This document shows positions 44,154 to 52,539 of a stretch of 64,000 bases of DNA, one piece after another. Below the pieces are notes generated by a model. The model saw only the letters and a program-made list of their open reading frames with translations, searched no databases and was not told the DNA's origin. The DNA is from Paenibacillus sp. Root52 (lineage in GTDB: Bacteria; Bacillota; Bacilli; Paenibacillales; Paenibacillaceae): the NCBI RefSeq assembly GCF_001426865.1, contig NZ_LMFO01000034.1, positions 65,338 to 129,337 of the forward strand, written 5' to 3'. Each line of letters begins with the position of its first letter. Position 1 is the first letter of the stretch. Both the position numbers and the translations under genes were made by a program.

Positions 44154-44244
44154 TCTCAGGACTAGAACACGGTCTGTAACATGATACGTATCAGGTGACA
44201 ACTCGCAATATATATGTAATATTTATACAATAGCCAAGAAGCAG

Positions 44245-44271
44245 GGAGCGTAGATCATACGCTCCTTTCTT
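44245..44271 (+). terminator. Terminator after BIG2-repeat gene
   Basis: GGAGCGTA pairs with TACGCTCC around GATCA, followed by TTTCTT. Confidence 0.8.
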
Positions 44272-44310
44272 GTAACCTTTATCAGAATCGCAAAGATCGG
44301 ATGTGATCGT

Positions 44311-44493
44311 TTGAAAGGTTCCATTATAAGCTCAGATTGGAATTGGAATGATGTGGCTTATCTTCGATATCTCCTTTTGTTGTTTCTCTCTGCACTGACA
44401 TTTCAGATGAGTGACAAGATTGAAGGGATGAAACATCGTGCCTATACCAAGTATCTTGAAGGGTATCGATTGAAGAGTAAGCAGGTCCAATGA
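44311..44493 (+). CDS. Small hypothetical protein coupled to DUF2809 gene
   Basis: A 60-residue frame with one short hydrophobic helix (YLRYLLLLFLSALTF). It opens with TTG and has only a weak GGATGTGA site. The reason to keep it is the ATGA overlap with the next gene. Moderate to low confidence. Confidence 0.4.
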   Translation: MKGSIISSDWNWNDVAYLRYLLLLFLSALTFQMSDKIEGMKHRAYTKYLEGYRLKSKQVQ

Positions 44494-44879
44494 GACGCAA
44501 ACTTGTTTATTTCATAGCAACGATCATCACGATGGGGCTAGGTCTTGCTTCACGTCATTATGGAGATCAGTTACCCAAGTGGGTGAGTGAACATGCAGGA
44601 GACGCACTGTGGGCAGGAATGATTTATTTTGGTGTACGCATGGTATGGCATAGGCGTAGTACAGCTTGGGCAGCGATGATTAGTTTGCTGTTCTGTTGGA
44701 TGATCGAATTCTCACAATTGATTCAGACACCATGGCTGAATGAACTTCGTTCAACGTTGTTAGGTGCACTTATTTTGGGACGTGGTTTCCTTGTGGTTGA
44801 TCTCATTCGTTATGCTTCTGGTATTCTGTGTGTGTATATGTTGGATCGTTATTTCCCGAGCAATATCAATCGCATGTGA
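44490..44879 (+). CDS. DUF2809 membrane protein
   Basis: A 129-residue protein with four membrane helices and the DUF2809 signature GLASRHYGDQLPKWVSEHAGDALWAGMIYF with IEFSQLIQTPWLNELRSTLLGALILG. Function of the family is unknown. The start overlaps the previous small frame. Confidence 0.88.
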   Translation: MRRKLVYFIATIITMGLGLASRHYGDQLPKWVSEHAGDALWAGMIYFGVRMVWHRRSTAWAAMISLLFCWMIEFSQLIQTPWLNELRSTLLGALILGRGFLVVDLIRYASGILCVYMLDRYFPSNINRM

Positions 44880-44936
44880 GATGGTGAGCGGGTTTTAGAT
44901 ATAGGTACCGATAAAGGTACGGATAAGGAGATGCTG

Positions 44937-45497
44937 ATGATGAATGTGGACAAGTTGTTTAGTGAATCGCCGGAATTTGAGACAGAGCGATTGTTACTAA
45001 GACGTCTCACCATGAGTGATATTGAAGAGTATTTCCAATTTGCTTCCGATCCACGTGTGAGTGAACAGAGCTTGTGGAATTGCCATGAGACGATGGAGGA
45101 CTCAGTTCAATATATTCAACGTGTCTTGGACAACTATGAGCGTAGAACAGTTTATATATGGGCTTTTATCTGGAAAGAGACAGGTCGATTGATTGGAAGA
45201 GGCGGGATCTTTGATCTGAATGAGTCTATGCAGAGTGCTGAGCTAGGATATGCTATATCTAGTTTATATTGGAATCAAGGTGTTGCATCTGAAGCGATGC
45301 AGCCGATTGTAAATTATTGTTTTGAAGAGCTTGACTGCAATCGTCTAGGTGGTAAATGCAATGCAGGTAATATTGGATCTGCGCGGGTGATGGAGAAGAT
45401 AGGTATGTCATATGAAGGTATACTGCGTAAGCAATTGAAAATCAAAGGTGTCTTCACGGATCAGAAAATATACTCCCGAATTCGGGATGATCTATAA
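44937..45497 (+). CDS. RimJ/RimL-type GNAT acetyltransferase
   Basis: About 186 residues. FETERLLLRRLTMSDIEEYF is the standard start of ribosomal-protein-type acetyltransferases, followed by GYAISSLYWNQGVASEA (acetyl-CoA loop) and GKCNAGNIGSARVMEKIGMSYEG. Several ATG codons are in tandem after AAGGAG; 44937 and 44940 give good spacing. The acceptor is unknown. Confidence 0.9.
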   Translation: MMNVDKLFSESPEFETERLLLRRLTMSDIEEYFQFASDPRVSEQSLWNCHETMEDSVQYIQRVLDNYERRTVYIWAFIWKETGRLIGRGGIFDLNESMQSAELGYAISSLYWNQGVASEAMQPIVNYCFEELDCNRLGGKCNAGNIGSARVMEKIGMSYEGILRKQLKIKGVFTDQKIYSRIRDDL

Positions 45498-45579
45498 TAC
45501 ATGAATGACGGATTTAAGTTGTAATGTTATAACATTGGTTTTGCATTGAACGTTACATATGAATACAGGAGGTATAGCG

Positions 45580-45909
45580 ATGATCTACAGTATCATATCC
45601 CGCTCCACTTGGGAGCAACTATCGGGGGAGAGCTTCTATGCTCCTGACAGCTTGAAGACAGATGGATTCATTCATTGTTCTACGAAAGAGCAGATTCCGT
45701 GGGTAGCTGGGCAATATTATGAAGGACGTACCGATCTGCTCCTGCTTGGTATAGACGAGAAAGTATTACAAGCAGAAATGGTATATGAGGATTTGTACAA
45801 CTTAGACGAACTTTTCCCACATATTTATGGTCAGCTTAATCTGGATGCCGTGCACAAGGTTCTCGATTTTAGCCCAAATGAAGATGGATCATTTTCTTTT
45901 CCGGAATAG
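45580..45909 (+). CDS. DUF952 family protein
   Basis: A 109-residue protein of DUF952 type (IYSIISRSTWEQ, GFIHCSTKEQIP, then DEKVLQAEMVYEDL, FPHIYGQLNLDAV). The conserved His-Cys-Ser may be an active site; some relatives resemble ADP-ribosyl-binding folds. Start at 45580 behind AGGAGG. Stand-alone. Confidence 0.88.
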   Translation: MIYSIISRSTWEQLSGESFYAPDSLKTDGFIHCSTKEQIPWVAGQYYEGRTDLLLLGIDEKVLQAEMVYEDLYNLDELFPHIYGQLNLDAVHKVLDFSPNEDGSFSFPE

Positions 45910-46020
45910 TAAGATAAGTGCTGATTCTAATCATATAAACCTTAACAGGATGAGCTTAATCATCTGATCGCTATGTGGAAATTGAAATTAATATTCTCAT
46001 ATCAGGAAAGGTGTGATGTT

Positions 46021-46602
46021 ATGAATCTCAATCCAAGCTTTCTGGAGACTGCCGAGAAACAATTTTTATATTATAAACAGCTCGGGGATAAAGCCATAGC
46101 ACAACTGGAGCCTGAGCAATTATTTCAATCCTGGAATGAAGATACGAACAGCATTGCTGTGATTGTGAAGCACCTATGGGGCAGTATGTTATCCCGTTGG
46201 ACAGATGTGTTGACGACAGATGGAGAGAAGACGTGGCGGGAACGTGATGCTGAATTTATCAACGATCTGTCTACTCGGGAGGAAGTGCTGGATATATGGG
46301 AGGAAGGTTGGCATTGTCTGTTGAGCGCGATTCGTTCGTTCACCCCAGATCAATTATCCAATATCATATACATTCGTAATGAGGGTCATACCGTTATGGA
46401 GGCAATCACCCGCCAGCTAGCACATTATCCGTATCATGTTGGACAGATCGTTTATGTCGCCAAAATGCTCAAAGAGACGTCATGGGATAGCTTATCCATT
46501 CCGCGAAATGGGTCTACCCTCTATAATGGCGAGAAATTCGCCAAGCCTAAGATGACAAAGCATTTTACAGACGAGGAACTTGAAAGGGAGGAACCCAAAT
46601 GA
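46021..46602 (+). CDS. DinB-like four-helix protein (DUF1572)
   Basis: 193 residues from the ATG at 46021 (GGAAAGGTGTGATGTT before it). The DinB-fold metal triad is visible as His in VKHLWGSMLSRW and two His in QLAHYPYHVGQIVY. Such proteins are often thiol transferases or of unknown role. Its end overlaps the next gene by ATGA. Confidence 0.88.
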   Translation: MNLNPSFLETAEKQFLYYKQLGDKAIAQLEPEQLFQSWNEDTNSIAVIVKHLWGSMLSRWTDVLTTDGEKTWRERDAEFINDLSTREEVLDIWEEGWHCLLSAIRSFTPDQLSNIIYIRNEGHTVMEAITRQLAHYPYHVGQIVYVAKMLKETSWDSLSIPRNGSTLYNGEKFAKPKMTKHFTDEELEREEPK

Positions 46603-47192
46603 CACAATTAACTCTAATTCGTCATGGGAGTACAGCTTGGAATAAAGAGAAGCGATCACAGGGACAGACGGACAACCCGCTGGATCAAGAAGGCAGAGAA
46701 CAAGCCCTATTGCTTGCCGCAAGACTTAGCTCAGATTCGTGGGATGCGATCTACGCTAGTGATCTGGAACGCGCCAGCGAGACCGCTCGAATCATCGGTG
46801 ATCGATTGGGGATCAAGGAGATTCACCTCGATCCACGTCTACGTGAAATGGGCGGAGGTCAGGTCGAAGGAACAACAGAAGAGGAACGGTTGTCACGGTG
46901 GGGCGAAGATTGGAGCAGCATAGAGTTGGGAAGAGAAACAGCTGATGCGGGAACGTCACGTGGCATGGAGGTCATTGAAGAAATCTGCCGTAAGCATCCA
47001 CATGATCGAGTACTTGTCGTTAGCCATGGAGCGATACTCCGTAACACGCTTAGGGGATTGCTGCCTGAACTTGATGTAAGTGTTAAGCTGTCCAATACTT
47101 CCGTTACCCGGATCGAAAAGAAGGCAGAGGCTTGGGGTTGTGAGTTGTACAACTGCAGCGTGCATCTGAATACTACCGAAGGAACGCGATAG
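46599..47192 (+). CDS. Histidine phosphatase (phosphoglycerate mutase-like)
   Basis: A 197-residue protein with the catalytic RHG motif in LIRHGSTAWN, the second Arg in YASDLERASETA, Glu in LREMGGGQVEG and the late His in VLVVSHGAILRNTLRG. A broad-specificity phosphatase such as PhoE is likely. It is coupled to the DinB gene before and the DUF2785 gene after, whose ATG directly follows the TAG. Confidence 0.92.
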   Translation: MTQLTLIRHGSTAWNKEKRSQGQTDNPLDQEGREQALLLAARLSSDSWDAIYASDLERASETARIIGDRLGIKEIHLDPRLREMGGGQVEGTTEEERLSRWGEDWSSIELGRETADAGTSRGMEVIEEICRKHPHDRVLVVSHGAILRNTLRGLLPELDVSVKLSNTSVTRIEKKAEAWGCELYNCSVHLNTTEGTR

Positions 47193-48029
47193 ATGGAAGC
47201 TTCAGCGCTTAAAGAACAGTTGCTGCTCTTTCGAAGAGATGATACATTGCCGTCTGACGTTGAGAACCCGTATGAAGTGGCAATGCATATGTTACGACAT
47301 ATTGGGAGCACGGATCCAGTTCTGCGGGACGAACTTATCTATGTTACGTTTGCAACATGGATTGCGCATGGTGTGTTCTCTGCTGCTCAGCTACGGGAAA
47401 TATTGCATATAGCAATAGATGATGAACATCTCTTCTATCGTCTGGGTGAGCAGGGAACGGACAGTGTGTTTACAAGAACATTTTCGGTGTTGCTCATACC
47501 CCCTATTCTTAGCGTAGATCGGCAAAGCCCTTTTCTAAACAAGACAGATATGGAGCGTGTTCAGGAACGATTGATTACGTACTTTAAGGAAGAGAAGGAT
47601 ATTCGAGGGTACGTTGAGGATAAGGGATGGGCGCATGCCCCAGCCCATGGTGCAGATGCCGCCGAGGATCTCGCGCAATCGTCTAATATCGATCGATCTG
47701 GCTTGAGGCAGCTATTGGCAGCACTTGCTGTGATAATAACAGAACCCAGTACAGTGTACATCTACGATGAGGATCAACGGATTGCGCAGGCTGTCGTAAC
47801 GATTCTCCGCCGGAATATGTTGGAGCTAGATGATATTACAAGTTGGATAGATTCTCTTCAACGTTCGAATTCTAGGGGAACCCAGACACTGCAAGAGACC
47901 AGCCAGCAGGCGATGAATGTACGAGTCTTTCTGCAAACTCTATATTTTATAATTCGGACAGAAGAGGCAGAGCCGTTTACATTTGTTCGTATCGAAATTA
48001 TAAAGGTTATTGATACAGCCCGCCTTTGA
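47193..48029 (+). CDS. DUF2785 family protein
   Basis: A 278-residue all-helical protein of the DUF2785 family (LRDELIYVTFATWIAHG, VFTRTFSVLLIPPIL, then RGYVEDKGWAHAPAHGADA). The His and Trp in KGWAHAPAHGADA are conserved and may bind something, but function is unknown. It begins immediately after the stop codon of the phosphatase gene, so it ends a three-gene unit. Confidence 0.88.
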   Translation: MEASALKEQLLLFRRDDTLPSDVENPYEVAMHMLRHIGSTDPVLRDELIYVTFATWIAHGVFSAAQLREILHIAIDDEHLFYRLGEQGTDSVFTRTFSVLLIPPILSVDRQSPFLNKTDMERVQERLITYFKEEKDIRGYVEDKGWAHAPAHGADAAEDLAQSSNIDRSGLRQLLAALAVIITEPSTVYIYDEDQRIAQAVVTILRRNMLELDDITSWIDSLQRSNSRGTQTLQETSQQAMNVRVFLQTLYFIIRTEEAEPFTFVRIEIIKVIDTARL

Positions 48030-48114
48030 CGCGATATGCCTTCCGGCATGATCAGCATCCAATATGGATTCAAGCTGAAAGTTGATGACTAATCTGAGGT
48101 GAGGAGGAGAGAGC

Positions 48115-48921
48115 TTGAATACACCGATGTATTTATGGACAGAAGAGATGTTGTCTCCGATCAGCGAGTCAGCAATAGTTATACGTTGCGGAGATATGAT
48201 CTCTGATGAGGTTCATCAACGGGTGATGTCCGTCTGCTCAATGTTGGATCATATGCATATACCAGGATTAATAGAGGCTGTGCCGTCATTTGCATCGGTT
48301 ACGTTATTCTATGATCCGTATCTTCTAATGGAATATGTGTCTAGCAATCTAGATTCTACATCTACGACAATAGAAATAGGTGGATCATACCCACGATCAC
48401 GAGCGGATTCATCAGCTACCTCCCCGTACATATACCTGCGTGACCTCCTCCTCCCCTCTTTACAAGGATTACAATCGGTAGCACCCAAACAAACTAGAAC
48501 GGTTACGATACCCGTATGTTATGGGGGAGAGTTTGGGCCGGATCTTGAATATGTAGCGTCAGTGCATGCATTAACGCCAGATGAGGTAATTGCTATTCAT
48601 ACGGCGGGTGAGTATTTGGTGCATATGCTTGGGTTTGCCCCGGGGTTTCCTTATCTGGGCGGACTATCTGCACGTATTGCCACACCAAGACGGGCAACGC
48701 CAAGACTTCGCGTGGAAGCTGGCACAGTTGGAATCGGCGGTGAGCAAACGGGCATATATCCGCTCGCGACTCCTGGGGGCTGGCAATGTATTGGGCGAAC
48801 CCCAATCGCATTGTTTCGTCCGGATGACAATCCACCTAGTTTATTAACTGCGGGGGATCGGGTTCGCTTCACACCTATATCCATTCAAGAGTATTTCGAA
48901 CATCAGGGGGCTAAGTCATGA
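48115..48921 (+). CDS. pxpB: 5-oxoprolinase subunit PxpB
   Basis: A 268-residue KipI-type subunit. PVCYGGEFGPDLEYVA, the GFAPGFPYLGGL motif and the late GGWQCIGRTPIALF are all present. With PxpC and PxpA it opens 5-oxoproline to glutamate using ATP. TTG start behind GAGGAGG. Overlaps pxpC by four bases. Confidence 0.93.
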   Translation: MNTPMYLWTEEMLSPISESAIVIRCGDMISDEVHQRVMSVCSMLDHMHIPGLIEAVPSFASVTLFYDPYLLMEYVSSNLDSTSTTIEIGGSYPRSRADSSATSPYIYLRDLLLPSLQGLQSVAPKQTRTVTIPVCYGGEFGPDLEYVASVHALTPDEVIAIHTAGEYLVHMLGFAPGFPYLGGLSARIATPRRATPRLRVEAGTVGIGGEQTGIYPLATPGGWQCIGRTPIALFRPDDNPPSLLTAGDRVRFTPISIQEYFEHQGAKS

Positions 48922-49949
48922 GCATGGAAGTGATCCGCTCAGGTCTGTTGTCCACCGTTCAGGATGAAGGTAGGTTTGGACAACGTCGATACGGGATTCA
49001 TCCCGGAGGAGCTATGGATACCTTTGCTGCGAGGGTGTCTAACATGTTAGTGGGCAATACTCGGAATGCAGCCGTAATTGAGATGACGATGACAGGGGCA
49101 GAGCTCCGATTCGAGGAAGACCAGTTGATCTCCCTATGCGGAGCTGATCTATCAGCAATGGTAGATGATATAGATATTCCCATGTGGCGACCCATTGTAA
49201 TTCCTGCCGGAGCGGTCTTACGATTCGGACGATGTCGCTCAGGGCTGCGAACATATATGGCGGTTGCGGGTGGCATCGATGTACCTGTGATCATGGGAAG
49301 TCGGAGTACAGATCTGAAGACCGGAATCGGTGGTATCGATGGACGCGCATTGCGCGATGGTGACAAGCTGAGTGTCGGGAAGCCTTCTACAGAAGCGAGT
49401 ATGATCTTGGATTTCTGGGGTGCGAAACGGAAGTCTGATGTTTATCATGTGAAAGCACCTGCATGGTATTTCTCCAGCAATGAATGGCCTGGCTACCACG
49501 CGGAGCCTGTTATCCGTATTGTGCCAGGCATAGAGGATCGTGGATTTACGGAAGAAAGCTTACGAAAATTTTACGAAGAGCCTTACCTTGTATCCCCTCA
49601 ATCGGATCGAATGGGCTATCGTATGCAAGGTGCTGTCCTAGAACAGAAGCAAGGCCAGAATCGATTATCTGAAGCGGTCACCTATGGAACAGTACAGATT
49701 CCTGCGGACGGTCAGCCGATCATTTTGATGGCAGATCATCAGACGATAGGCGGCTATCCTGTACTTGGTCAGGTTGCCAAGGTTGATCTACCTATTTTGG
49801 CGCAGGCTAGACCTGGAACAAGGGTTACTTTTAGACAGATTACATCTAGGGAAGCAGAGATGTTATGGCTTGAACAGGAGAAGCATCTACGATTGGCTGA
49901 GAATTTCATTCGCAGCAGGATGACAGCGGGAATGGAGGAACTTCGGTGA
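48918..49949 (+). CDS. pxpC: 5-oxoprolinase subunit PxpC
   Basis: A 343-residue KipA-type biotin-dependent-carboxyltransferase-fold subunit ([62 protein letters not shown]). Works with PxpB. ATGA overlap with pxpB and GTGA overlap with pxpA. Confidence 0.94.
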   Translation: MSMEVIRSGLLSTVQDEGRFGQRRYGIHPGGAMDTFAARVSNMLVGNTRNAAVIEMTMTGAELRFEEDQLISLCGADLSAMVDDIDIPMWRPIVIPAGAVLRFGRCRSGLRTYMAVAGGIDVPVIMGSRSTDLKTGIGGIDGRALRDGDKLSVGKPSTEASMILDFWGAKRKSDVYHVKAPAWYFSSNEWPGYHAEPVIRIVPGIEDRGFTEESLRKFYEEPYLVSPQSDRMGYRMQGAVLEQKQGQNRLSEAVTYGTVQIPADGQPIILMADHQTIGGYPVLGQVAKVDLPILAQARPGTRVTFRQITSREAEMLWLEQEKHLRLAENFIRSRMTAGMEELR

Positions 49950-50713
49950 AACATGTAGATATGAACTGTGATCTAGGTGAAAGTTACGGAATCTATCAAA
50001 TGGAATCGGACGAAGGGATACTGCCTTTGATCACTTCTGCCAATATTGCCTGTGGATTTCATGCCGGCGATCCGGGAACGATGAGACGTACTGTAGAGCT
50101 TGCCATGGAACATCATGTCGCTATTGGTGCCCATCCGGGTCTACCTGATCTGCAAGGGTTTGGCAGAAGACGCATGGAGATCACGCCACGAGAAGCCTAT
50201 GATATGGTGGTTTATCAAATGGGTGCTTTGGATGCATTTGTCCGTGCCCAAGGGGGGAAGATGCATCATGTGAAGCCGCATGGAGCTCTGTACAATATGG
50301 CAGCCGTAGATGCTAACTTGGCAGAGGCGATTGCTGAGGCTATCTATCAGGTTCAGCCTGAACTGTATCTATACGGTTTGGCAGGCAGCGCCATGATCGA
50401 TGCAGCGGATCACATGGGTTTGCGGAGTGTGAGCGAGGTATTTGCAGACCGAACCTATGGAGCAGATGGTATGTTAACCCCGCGCAGTCAGGTTGGAGCG
50501 CTAATTCAGCATACAGAACAATCGCTTGCTCAGGTACTCCGTATGGTGAAGGAAGGGCTTGTTGATACTACTGCAGGAACGAGCGTACCTATTAAAGCGG
50601 AGACGATATGTATACATGGTGACGGGGCACATGCCCTTACGTTTGCACGCCAGATTCGTGCTATGCTTGAGACCGAGGGGATTACCCTGTCTGCAATAGG
50701 AACAAATGGATGA
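49946..50713 (+). CDS. pxpA: 5-oxoprolinase subunit PxpA (LamB/YcsF)
   Basis: A 255-residue LamB/YcsF protein ([36 protein letters not shown]). The GTG start lies in the stop region of pxpC. Gene order B-C-A differs from the A-B-C order in some species. Confidence 0.95.
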   Translation: MKHVDMNCDLGESYGIYQMESDEGILPLITSANIACGFHAGDPGTMRRTVELAMEHHVAIGAHPGLPDLQGFGRRRMEITPREAYDMVVYQMGALDAFVRAQGGKMHHVKPHGALYNMAAVDANLAEAIAEAIYQVQPELYLYGLAGSAMIDAADHMGLRSVSEVFADRTYGADGMLTPRSQVGALIQHTEQSLAQVLRMVKEGLVDTTAGTSVPIKAETICIHGDGAHALTFARQIRAMLETEGITLSAIGTNG

Positions 50714-50728
50714 GTAGGAGAGATAAAC

Positions 50729-51190
50729 ATGACTAAACCGATACGTAATTCAGCGAAAGCTGTGATTGTACAGGATGGACGATTGCTCGTGATTCGTGTG
50801 GAGGATCAGTATGGTACAGCTTATATTTTCCCTGGTGGGGGACAAGACAAATATGAGGAGTTGAAGGACACCGTACTGCGGGAATGTCTCGAAGAGATTG
50901 GACAGGCAGTTACGGTGGGTGATCTGATGCACATTCGGGAGTATATCGGTAAAAATCACGAGTTCGCCGAGTGGGATGCGGATTACCATCAGGTCGAATT
51001 TTATTTTGCATGCAGTTTAAACGATCCGACAGCTACGAACTATGAAGGTTCTAATCCGGACAACCATCAGGTGGGTGTGGAGTGGATCGCGTTTGAAGAC
51101 TTGTCTAAGGTTCGTTTATATCCAAAAAAAATCGGAGAGATGCTGCTCGCACAGGATTCCTCCAAGATCTATCTTGGCGATCTGAATTAA
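50729..51190 (+). CDS. NUDIX hydrolase
   Basis: A 153-residue protein. The Nudix box reads GGGQDKYEELKDTVLRECLEEIG, close to the G-x5-E-x7-REUXEEXG pattern with one position off at the first Glu (KYEEL). Cleaves a nucleoside diphosphate linked to something. It lies 15 bases after pxpA and may share its transcript. Confidence 0.88.
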   Translation: MTKPIRNSAKAVIVQDGRLLVIRVEDQYGTAYIFPGGGQDKYEELKDTVLRECLEEIGQAVTVGDLMHIREYIGKNHEFAEWDADYHQVEFYFACSLNDPTATNYEGSNPDNHQVGVEWIAFEDLSKVRLYPKKIGEMLLAQDSSKIYLGDLN

Positions 51191-51450
51191 CAGTAGCTAA
51201 TCGAATAGATGCGCCCGTATTGATATGTAAACATTTTTATAAATAAAATTTCCAGTATTGTCACGTTTGCAATCCGGTTCATGGATTCACCAATGATGAG
51301 GTGGGTACACTATAAGTACAGGCTTATATACAACTATATCGTTATAAGCGGTACTTCAATTGAGGAAGAATTACTAAAGTGCTTGGGTTCTGATATGTCT
51401 TTTCTTAGTGATGACGCATTGTTTCACTTGCACTTTATATTCAATCCCCC

Positions 51451-51622
51451 AGTTGAAGAACTCTGAAAGTAGTGAAGGGAACGGAATCGATTCTGAAGAA
51501 GCGAAGCGCTCGCCTTTGTTTCTGAATTTTATACCGATAAAAACTTTAAATGAAAAATTCAGAAGCAACAGCGATCGGAAGAACGATCCGTAACCGTAAC
51601 GGCCACAAGAGGTTGTACAACT
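51451..51622 (+). repeat. Structured dispersed repeat, copy 5 of 6
   Basis: AGTTG (51451-51455) pairs with CAACT (51618-51622), AACTCT with AGAGGTT, and ACGGAATCGATTCT (51481-51494) with AGAACGATCCGT (51580-51591). TTGTTTCTGAATTTT pairs with AAAATTCAGAAGCAA, and GCGAAGCGCTCGC is the small hairpin. It stands between the NUDIX and flavin-fold genes, sense to both. The rest of this gap (51191-51450) shows no clear gene. A 61-codon frame from 51281 has no ribosome site. Confidence 0.85.
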
Positions 51623-51648
51623 CCCCAAACCCGAAAGGAGCAACTCCC

Positions 51649-52065
51649 ATGAACCGGACTGAATTGGAAGAGAACATTGTAAAGGCATTAGAAAACAATC
51701 CGTTTTGCAGCTTCTCAACGGTGGAAAATGGCAAACCTAAATCTCGTTACATGGCTCTGTTTAACGATGGAATGAACATTCATCTCGCAACGAATCGTCG
51801 TACACATAAGGTAGAAGAACTGGAGAACAATCCGAATGTAAGCCTTCTACTTGGTTATGAGTCGGGTGGCTCCAAAGAAGTCGTAGAGGTTGAAGGAACG
51901 TGTGAAATCACGAAGAATGAAGCTTTGCGTGAGCAGGTGTGGAATGATGAATTGAAGGCATGGTTTGACGGTCCTCAGGATCCGAATTATGTCATTCTGG
52001 ACATTACGCCAACGCGGATTGAATATACAGGGAAAGATCATGAACATCAAGTGTGGGAACAATAA
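51649..52065 (+). CDS. Pyridoxamine 5-phosphate oxidase-fold protein
   Basis: A 138-residue split-barrel flavin-binding type protein (CSFSTVENGKPKSRYMALFN, then NIHLATNRRTHKVEELENNPNVSLLLGY). It resembles general stress protein 26. The ATG at 51649 has GAAAGGAG nine bases upstream; the longer frame starts inside the structured repeat. A cofactor of FMN, F420 or haem type is expected for the fold; activity not known. Confidence 0.88.
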   Translation: MNRTELEENIVKALENNPFCSFSTVENGKPKSRYMALFNDGMNIHLATNRRTHKVEELENNPNVSLLLGYESGGSKEVVEVEGTCEITKNEALREQVWNDELKAWFDGPQDPNYVILDITPTRIEYTGKDHEHQVWEQ

Positions 52066-52129
52066 GATTCGTACTTATGAATCACCTTTTGCGAACGATG
52101 CTTCAATGCACTGTTTCGGAAGAGGTTTT

Positions 52130-52161
52130 AACCGTGAGGCCATGTGGCTTCGCGGTTTTTT
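52130..52161 (+). terminator. Terminator after flavin-fold gene
   Basis: AACCGTGAGGCC pairs with GGCTTCGCGGTT around ATGT, followed by TTTTT. Confidence 0.88.
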
Positions 52162-52539
52162 GAGGTTAGACATAATCGTTCTAAAATGGATATACATGTA
52201 AGATAGGTGTAATATACGTATTTGGCACGGTAAGTAAACTGTTTTTACATAAAAACGCGAGAAATTTGTCGAAATTACGCATGATTATGTAAAGTGATGC
52301 AGGTATGTGCGGATAACGTAAAAAAATAAAGCTTTTCAATGACTTCACATTGCGGTATTATTTGGAATGTAAACGACACGCACAGATATGAATAGATGTT
52401 CATGTGAGATAAACTAACCTGAGGTTTTGATGGGTTCATCAGAAGCTCAGCACGCACAACCCATGGAATCTATCTTGGTCTGCGCTTGTTCGTTTGCGTA
52501 CTAATGCATGATTAATGTACATAACCGGGAGGGGTTATT
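52162..52539 (+). other. Long upstream region of the nucleotidase gene
   Basis: About 380 bases without a gene. It holds a third copy of GATGCAGGTA (52296-52305), TTACATAAAAACG (52245-52257, also at 3314-3326), and the inverted pair ATGGGTT/AACCCAT (52430-52436, 52458-52464). No PhoP box pair was found. A long untranslated leader is possible. Confidence 0.4.

Noticed and set aside
51281-51466. 61-codon open frame before the flavin-fold gene
   Set aside because: No ribosome site, low-complexity AT-rich composition, and it ends inside the repeat copy 5 arm.
52162-52539. PhoP box before the secreted nucleotidase gene
   Set aside because: Single TTTACA-like hexamers occur but no pair at 11-bp period on one strand.
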